Shown here piece after piece: positions 56,074 through 64,000 of a stretch of DNA of 64,000 bases (positions within the stretch are counted from its first letter, which is position 1; each line of letters opens with the position of its first letter). The notes under the pieces were generated by a model. The model ran no database searches. It was not told the origin of the DNA and saw nothing but the letters and a program-made list of their open reading frames with translations. The position numbers and the translations under genes are program-made. This stretch comes from Aphelenchoides besseyi (taxonomy: Eukaryota > Nematoda > Chromadorea > Rhabditida > Aphelenchoididae). The stretch spans positions 10,292,001-10,356,000 of the forward strand of contig JAMPIQ010000001.1 in NCBI GenBank assembly GCA_024699855.1, in the 5' to 3' direction.

Positions 56074-59000
56074 TCAATAATAACCCTTGCGTTGACGTTG
56101 AGCCAAATACTTCGGTCGGTTGCGGTTGAGTATAGCGGCTCGTCGTATTAGACGTTCTTCTTCTGCTTCAAAATCACTCTGCTCATTCACTATGCATTCT
56201 TGAGTTGATTTTACTGAAAACCAATGGTCGTTACGTTAATCGATTAAAGCACTTACAAAGTTCTTCGAACTCATCGGTCATTTCCAGATTGTGATTTGCC
56301 ATAACTAACCGTACATTTTCACGTTCAGCAATGAGTGCCATTCTGTTAATGTACTCTCGCAGTTGGTCGACATTTTGGGTGTCAATAACTGAGAGTGCGT
56401 CCTTGTCGGGCGATTTTTCTGAAAAGGAAATTCGATTGTACCACGAATCTCCAGACTTTTACCTTCAATGAGTTTTATGACATTCGATCGAACTTCTCGA
56501 GAATCCATATCATCAATTTCTTGTTCTGTTGTAGAACAAATCTCCTTACTTTCTGCCAAACGGTTTGCATCGGCGCTATCTTGAAAACACAGTTCTTAAG
56601 ATTAGATGTAAACATGCATACCGTATCCAATACTTGTCATAATTTCGACTAAAAGCGGCGGTTTGTTCGCTCGACGACATTGAGAGAACTTGGAATCGAT
56701 CATTAGGAACTCACGACCATTCGATTTTCTCAGCTCTTCCATTCGATCTTCGTGTCGTCGTTTTTCCACGGCTTGTCGTTGTGCCTGCTTCGACAGACCT
56801 TTCAAATTACACTGCGGCCGATTCTTACGATCCTTCGACATTCGGTGTGTTCGAGCGTATGTGTCGAGAACTTCAGTTCGAAAATACGATGGCAACGTAT
56901 TCAGCAAATGAACTTCGACGGTCGATGGATTTGCACCACAATCTTCGCATGGCTCATCAGTCAGCGCTCCAACTAATCGTATATTCTGACTAGTTGGCAA
57001 AACGACTTCAGCGCTGGCTGCTTGATTGTTTTTGGAGACCAAAACTTTACACTCCGCTACTGCACTAATCACTTCGTTAAAATTCACAGACCTCTCAGTA
57101 GTGCCTGGAGCTGCGTTGTAAAAAGCAGTCGTTTGACAGTCTAGTTGCGCCAAATCCGGTCGAGAATTAATACTCGTCAGCCACTGATTTTGTGCTTCAT
57201 TTTTCCAGTTGAATAGTCGGTTTGCTGCGGCCAACGAAAAGTTAGGGTTCTAAACAATTGATATGCGCTGGACTTCTGTTAACAGGAACTTACCATATTG
57301 TACAGACTGTGTTCTTGAAAAGCTTGAGCAAATTGAAGGGAATGTCGAGGGTACAACATCGAATGAATTGAAGAGTTGAAAAGAACGTTGTTGACATGCA
57401 AAGGATTTTGCGATGGAACATTGTCCATTAAACATATTTCTTGCGTCGATCTTCCAGCATTTGCGGGAAACGTGTTCATTTCGGCTAAAACAGAATCAAC
57501 AACGTAAATCCAAATCTAGAAACTAATTACCGCTTGGTGACACTGATGATTGTAACTGATGGCTAATCGACGTCAGCATGGCAGGTAGTCGTGTTCCATT
57601 ATGGAATTTGCTAGTCGTGTCGAAGGGTGAACGAAGCGTAGGGGAATGTTGTTGAGATTGTAAACATTGTAGCAGTCTGGTTTGTTGATCATCACTATGA
57701 CTCGAAGTAAACTTGGAACTCTGTGATGGCTGATTCAAAACAGCTTGCAGAGTTTGTTGAGCCGGACTACGACGTAGTTTTGTGTTTGGTGAAAGTGCTG
57801 GCAGATTGATTCCCAACGAGTTGTTGGGCGAATGCAATGGAATGAACGGTTGGCTTTTAGCCGCCGACATCGATCCCTGTGCATTGAAAAGATTTGGCGT
57901 TAAACTTGTTAAATCGGATGTGAGTGCAGTTTGTTGAACAAGCGACGACGATGAAGCAAAAAATGATTGCTGCATATTTGGATCGATCTTAACATTTAAC
58001 GGTTTCATGATCGCACGACAATTTGAGATCGATAATTGAAGTCGATTCAAATCAATGGACGACAATTGGCGTTGAGTTGGAAGGAAGTTCGTTTCCGGGT
58101 TGGTGTCGTCTTCTTCAAACGTATTGATCAACTCGTCGCCTTGAACTTGATTTGTGATGGCCAACAAAACGGCGTCGTCACTAACATCAGAGTGGTCGCT
58201 GTGAAGTTCTCTTGCGGCTTCACTTAAAGCTGACGGCGCGAAGTTTTCCTCTTTAAAACTTTCCACATCGACGGTCAATTCCGATGATTCGATTGGATGC
58301 GTTAACTTTGGTTGAAGAACAACAGCATTAACGTTCATCGACTGTAACGAATCAGATGAATCTTCGATTTCATTTGCAGTGTTCGTTTCCGTTTTTATCT
58401 GCTCAGTTTCCAGTAAAGCATCTGTCGAAATTTCGTGTGTTGTTGAAATGAAGGACGAGGGCTTGTTGGCAGTTGTCTTCGCGTCAGCTTTGTCTACGAA
58501 AACTAGCTGCGTGGTTGACGTCGAAGATCTTGGCGATGATGAACGAGAGTGAGTTGCTATTTGGAGTTGTGTGCTCTTGCGACGTATCTTAGATGACTCA
58601 GTTGAAGGCGTATGATTCCTCGGCTGTGATGATTGCCGCTTCAATTTCTTGTCGTGAATCACTTCGATTTTGGGTGAATGTTTGGGTTCAGAAATCGTTT
58701 CAGTTAAGAGAGTCTCCGATGAACGTACAACGTCGGAAGTTTTGCTTGAAATGGCTGTCGAAGTGGTGGGTGTGTCTATTGATAGATCATCAACGTTTTC
58801 AACACTTGGATCACAAGTTAATGGATTAACACGCATTTGTTTAGCAGGGGACACGTCAATAGACGTTTCGGTTGACGTAAATCCAGATGTCGATGTGTAC
58901 GGTCGTTTTTCGGTTTTTTCTTTTACACTTCGAGACTTCTCTCGATGAACAGTTTTTGGTTTTGCAATCTTCGACTGCGGGCCTACTAGACGATTAGCAT

Positions 59001-62000
59001 CGGCGCTGCTTTTGGGAACAATCGATTGTGAAGACGATTGAAAAGTCGAAGTTGATTGAACGGGCGAAGAACATTGAAGATTCGAAGACATTTGCATTGG
59101 TCGAACTACAGCAATAGCTTGTTGTTTAACTGTAGATTTAGATGTTCCTTCAATCAACTTCTTTCGTCGTTTAGCCTCCGTTTTCGATGTTTGCTCTTCG
59201 GTTTCTGTTTTCGTACTCTCGGAGTTTTCAGTGACTGCTGAGTTGACTTGCGTGTCAGTTGGCTCCATTAAACGTTTACGACCACGAGTGCTCGTTCGAA
59301 AACCGCTGGACGATGTCGCTGGTGAACCTGCAACATCATGAATTGGAGAAGTCATATGGTCATGCGAACAATCAACATCGGGAATGTAGGTATTTACGTT
59401 GGCCAACTGATCGTTGGAAAGTCGATCGTATTCGTCTTTTTCGAAATTTTCGTCCATTGGCTCCGGAACATCGTAATTTTCATCATCGTACAGAAATCTC
59501 TCCAGTTCCGGATAAAGTTGTACTTCATCGGGTGAGTCGACCAATTCAAGATACTTCAACGGTTTTCCACGAACAACGGCTCGTCGATTAGCACGCTTTT
59601 TTGTCATGTACTTTTTGCTGGTGATACGTCGACGTCGATAGAATGCGTAGATAACTTCAAGCAAATTGGCCGGAAAGTTATAGTTACGAATGAAGGACAA
59701 CATTGCTTGGCGTTTCGTCTGAATAATGTTTACGTACTTACAGCGACTAAAAGTTTTACCTCAAGTGATACTTTGATTTGATCCAAAGCCACCCAATCAT
59801 CGTGTCTTGAGTTCCAACCACAGTAATGAACTTTTACGGCGGTTTGTCGACCGAGTTCGTTAAGAGCATCACGATGCAAACGAGTTGTGAAACGGAACTT
59901 TTTCGCCGTACCAACAATCGGCGCCAATTTGGTCAGAACACGAAGAATAACTTTGGTGTTCGCTCGACACGCCTTCAGAATCCGGCCCGAATAGAAACGC
60001 GTATGATGAGCTGCTCGAACAACTTTATTTAAACTAAGTGGTGACAAACTGAAACAGGGATTTAATATCATTTCTAATCGATCTAACTCACATGTCAGCA
60101 GCAACAAATCCATCATTTGCATCCAAATCAGTTGGACTTCGTGCTGTGGCTCTGACCACATTGATTTCGTTTTGTTCAATTTCTTCTTCATCTTCTGATG
60201 CATCGTATTCGTATTGATCGGACTCTCCATCAATTGAACTGTCTCCGTCGTTTATCTCAGACTCCGCTGCCCTCTCTGAATAAGTGTCTTCAGATAGAGC
60301 CTCGCTAACGGTCTTCTGACGTCGTTCGAAATGCGATGGAGTGCCCGATTTCGAAACCGACGGACCACTTGTTCCCGATGTATCGTCCAATTCCGAAGTT
60401 TTCTTCGGCTTCCGAATGATTTTCTTCTTTTCCGATTTCGAGCTAACCGACGACCGTTCATCAACGTTACTTGGTGCCGGTGATGAAGCATCGGAAGTTG
60501 GTTGTTGATTTGGCTGTTCGGTTTTGTTTTTGCTTTGATCCTTCATTCGATTTTGGAAGTACTCAAAGGTCTCCAAACGTCTAAAAACATCTCAGGTGAA
60601 TAAATGTTTTTGTCTGATACTCACGAATGATACAAATCGCGCAGTTCTTCCGCATTCATATAACTTCCCCACTTTAAGTTCTCCAGAATCGTTGACCATT
60701 TTGATTCCTTGGATACTTTTCGATAACCACCATCACGTCCAACCGTCGAAAATAAACGGCACATGTCCAATTCCTTGCCGTTATAAACCGGCTTCAGTCT
60801 ATTTGGCATCTTTATGTCCATCGATTTGTAGTACAAATCCAACTGTTTGTAGAACTTCTCGCGACGTTGGGTATTGCGAGTTTTCTTTCGATTCTTCGTT
60901 TTATTTGAACGTCCTGATTCAACTTCTTTCAATCCGAAAATCGATTCGGTGCTCCAACCGTTGGGCAATCGACCTGAAAAGTCAAATTAAACGCAAGCTA
61001 ATAAACAAGTTTACCTTTGTTCTTATACTGTGTAATAATTTCGGCCGCTTCTTTGGACTTCGAGTTGAGAGATTCGGGAAGCGTCTTCGTTTCGTCGTAG
61101 CGATTGAGTTGTTGGGCTTTGAATATTCGGCTAAAGTTAAACGAAATAAAACCAACGAGAAGACAACTCACTAATCTCCGCTCGGTACGCAGCGTATCGG
61201 ATATTCGTTGTGACCAAAAACACGCGTCTTGTCAGTTGTATTCGAAACGTAAGCTGTATGCGCTGCAATAATACCGAAATAGAAGATTGGCTTTCCTTTC
61301 TCATTCGTTGTTTGAACCATAACGGCGCTTCCATCGGCAAACTTAAAATCAAAGTTATTTCCCTTGTAAACTGTGTGCCGACCAACCTCAATAGTTGGGC
61401 TAACACTGCGAAGAGCACCGGAACGACGCTTTTTGGCGGCTGTTGAATTCGCTTCTGTTTCACTAAACAACAGAATTGATAATATAACATAGAACATAAT
61501 TGCATACCTTTTAATCAACCGACTCTTTTGCTCTTCATCTAATCGACGATCATCGGGTTTCGAAGCAGTCAAACGATTCTTTTTGCTTGTCGACATCTTT
61601 TCATCACCACTACTGTCGCTAAGATCGGATAGAGAACTCCACGTAGAAATACTCTCAGATTGTGCTTCTTTCTTTCCGGAGTCCACAAACGCTTGGATTT
61701 GTCGAGTACACGAGCGAGATGAACCGAGCAACGTTTCATTGATAACCCTAAAAGAACAATGAATATCACATTTGTTAAACTGACCGCTTATGTCGCGAAG
61801 CATTTGGATTGAGAAGTGGCATGTTGTCCAAATTTGACTGCGTATCGTAATGCTTCTCTCCTTTAAGAACCATTTGATTACGTCTTAAAACTTTTTCGTC
61901 GCCATCATTGAAAACTGAAAATAAACTCATTGATACATCAATTAATAGTCAAAACATACTAATTTTGTATTTGCTTAGATCTCGAATATGCGTAATGATT

Positions 62001-62389
62001 CCTTCGTAGAACTGATTTTCGTAAGAGACCATAACTGTTTTTCCGAGCTCAAGTTTTCCTTGTACATCTTCACGATAGTAAATGTGGTCAATCGGAACGC
62101 TCGAGAGTTTTGTGTCCGCCTGAAAATGTTCGTTTCAACAACTCAAATCTTAACGTACCCGAATTTCGAGAGACTCGGATTCGAATCCTTGGATCTTGGC
62201 CTCGCAAAACGCACCTTTGAATTTCGCGCTGACATCTGTTCCCGGAGCTAGAAAGGCGGGTATATCGGATGCTCCAATCTAAACAAATGAATTTTGTCGT
62301 CAACTTCCACCTACCGGCTTCTTTGATCCACTGGCAGATCCTCCACGACGAACGATTGTAGTTGGTGGTCTATTGCCTGGAGTTGACAT
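56074..62389 (-). CDS. ARID4: ARID4/RBBP1-family chromatin protein
   Basis: Nuclear subunit of SIN3-HDAC co-repressor complexes, about 1800-1900 residues, with more than a dozen exons from ATG 62389 to TGA 56074. Order seen: an N-terminal Tudor region ([20 protein letters not shown], then [20 protein letters not shown]), closely matching ARID4 proteins; an RBB1NT-like block ([16 protein letters not shown]); and the ARID domain ([56 protein letters not shown]). Next come an acidic Ser-rich linker, a chromo-barrel ([20 protein letters not shown]), and a disordered Ser/Thr/Gln-rich region from about 59.7 to 57.5 kb in one 2.2-kb exon. Then a segment with [14 protein letters not shown] and basic SRLSK-type helices, and a C-terminal coiled coil ([20 protein letters not shown]). 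The ends of the disordered exon lack motifs. Confidence 0.92.
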
Positions 62390-63011
62390 CTTATCTGGTT
62401 AGCTGAATACTAATCTATGAGTTGAAATCATAGTTTCGTTGTTCTAAATGTAAAACGCAACAAATTTCCAACTAAATGTACAAAAAATAGTAATTCTTAA
62501 TCGGTTTCCAAAAGTTTGGATGAAGTTTCAAGAGTGGAAATCAATTTTCGAATGCAAAACGTTAAAATGTTCTTTTTTCAATTGAAAGTCCAAATATAAT
62601 TCTTAAAATGGAGGTCAATGCTCAGTCACGAAAAAGGTTCCAACACAAAAACTATTGAACTCATACAAATCTACTAGTTTGTTTTAGCACACGACTACAA
62701 GACATTAAAAGCAAAAATTTGCTATCGAAGATTCAGACGTCCAGGAACCAACTGACACATTGGTTGGGCGCCAAATACGCGTACATTTGCAGAATAAACA
62801 GAGCAAAACATGACTCGTTTCAACGGCTTTCTTGCTTTTAAGTGATCTGTGAAAGCAAACTTTAAGTTATCAGCTCTAGGGCTTATAATCTTTAACTAAC
62901 CAACGATTTGTAATACACGAGTTACTTGCATTATTGGAATATTCGTTCAAAGTTTGAATGCTAACGAGATGAACATTCAAGCACGTTGACTAATCTGTTT
63001 ATTGAACAAAA
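62390..63011. other. Intergenic
   Basis: Upstream flank of the ARID4 gene and 3' flank of the next minus-strand gene. AT-rich, no feature supported. Confidence 0.45.
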
Positions 63012-64000
63012 TCACGGACTTTTACGCGTTTTTATCGGCGTCACAAAGTTGTTGTTGCGCTTCGATGATCGTGAGTTTCGTTGTTCCACGTGGTAGACCA
63101 CATCGTTCAAAACATCCTAAAGACACTTATGTTAAATTCAACACATTCACTCACTTCAACTCGAGTACCATCGTTGTAATCGTCGGGCAGATCGGTTCGG
63201 TAAGCGGCTACGTACATTTTCTCGATCGGCATTTTACGTGGTGGAACAACGTCATCACTAAGTGTGATTCGAGTTTTTCTACAAAACAAAAAGATGATTA
63301 ACAGTTCGTTGGCTGACCGTTTTCTAACTCCCGTACAACAAATCACCCCAAAAATTGCGGTCAAAATCAAATGGAAAATGACCGGAAAGTAGAAAAGAAG
63401 CTCGAACATGACCGTGGAAACGAAGACTAACACCATAGAGTTGAAGTTTATAAAAAGAAACTCACTATCACAGTGTTCACCAGAATACGGAGCTGTGCAT
63501 CGACACTGCAATATCTCGATTCCATTGGATGAATTCAACTCGCAACGACCGTAAATACATGGATCTTTGTAGGAATACGGTTCGTTTTCTTGCGAGTGAG
63601 TGCAATCGAGAACATCTGAATAATAATCGTCTAAACGGCCATCGAATCAACTCACCAAGTACAGCGGTCGATACAAAGCTCACAATCTCACCATTATTCT
63701 GAGCGGCGTCAACTCGGCACGTGTAGTTGCCGTTGTGGTTACGTTCAGCGTAGTAAATAAAGAGCAACTGATCTCGTGCCATCACACGACCAAAATGTTG
63801 TCCGTCGTCAATCACCGTCTTCTCGTTGTTCAAGAGCCAACGAACAGTCAGCGGTTGATACAAACTTTTGACTGCCATTTTATGAGCTTCACATTCCTAT
63901 AAATCTGATTGACAGTCAAAAAGTCCTTCAAACAAACTAATTGAACACTTCGACCCAAAGAGACTTCCGTTTCCGCTACCCATGACATGTGAATGGCCAA
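63012..64000 (-). CDS. Ig + EGF single-pass membrane protein, 3' part
   Basis: The gene runs off the window end; the 5' exons are missing. Six exons are visible. Ig domain: TEVSLGRSVQLECEAHK, VRWLLNNEKTVIDDGQ and the closing Y-x-C of NHNGNYTCRVDAAQNN. EGF domain: CTHSQENEPYSYKDPC, GRCELNSSNGIEILQCRC, YSGEHCD. Then TM (YFPVIFHLILTAIFGVICC) and a cytosolic tail with KTRITLSDDVVPPRKMPIEK, ending at TGA 63012 after IKTRKSP. The Ig-EGF-TM order is that of neuregulin-type ligands and the nematode igeg proteins; signalling or adhesion is inferred. Confidence 0.75.

Overview
The window is a piece of nuclear genome from a nematode, most likely a chromadorean outside Caenorhabditis. The evidence is direct: genes are split by many very short GT-AG introns (mostly 36-50 nt, acceptors ending TTTAG or TTTCAG). 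The gene content is also nematode-typical: a cuticle collagen, a transthyretin-like secreted protein, srx- and srab/sre-type chemoreceptors, DEG/ENaC channels, an ODR-2/Ly6-like protein and several small secreted Tyr- or Gly-rich proteins. No viral, plasmid or bacterial segment is seen. All gene models below were spliced by eye from the sequence and have no transcript support.

Layout. 0-5 kb: N-myristoylated-type globin (+), short CENP-B-type HTH protein (-), Elongin A (+). 5-13 kb: dermatopontin-like extracellular protein (-), small Cys/Gly/Pro-rich secreted peptide (+), Tyr-rich secreted protein (-), four-helix membrane protein (-). 13-17.4 kb: two tandem DEG/ENaC channel genes (+). 17.6-24.4 kb: three spliceosome genes, USP39 (+), U2AF small subunit (+) and CWC22 (-), the last with an in-frame stop ahead of its RS tail. 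24.8-29.2 kb: Leu/Gly-rich secreted protein with a frame break, Ly6-like GPI protein (-), tRNA-Val (-), TTR-like protein (+). 29.4-34.6 kb: a frame-broken gene remnant (-), type II phosphatidylinositol 4-kinase (+), coiled-coil membrane protein (+), srx-like receptor (+). 35-41 kb: intron-rich collagen, a repeat-bearing intergenic stretch, and a secreted six-Cys protein. 41.3-45 kb: ferroportin. 45.5-50.9 kb: two related Tyr-rich secreted proteins sharing the C-terminus CSNCGRG (-), a GPI-type surface protein (+), an acidic protein (-). 51-56 kb: an unrecognised beta-rich protein (-), srab/sre-like receptor (+), a tiny single-pass membrane protein (+). 56-62.4 kb: ARID4-family chromatin protein (-). 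63-64 kb: 3' part of an Ig+EGF membrane protein (-).

Functionally the window is mostly a mixture. The exception is the spliceosome cluster: USP39 (tri-snRNP), U2AF35 (3' splice-site recognition) and CWC22 (spliceosome/EJC assembly) lie within 7 kb. Several small secreted genes have TATA-like boxes 40-85 bp upstream of the ATG, consistent with strongly and tissue-specifically expressed secreted products.

The items most worth checking are the in-frame TAA in CWC22, the CSNCGRG peptide family, the tandem channel pair with intron turnover, two GC-AG introns, and two loci whose reading frames are broken by apparent single-base lesions.
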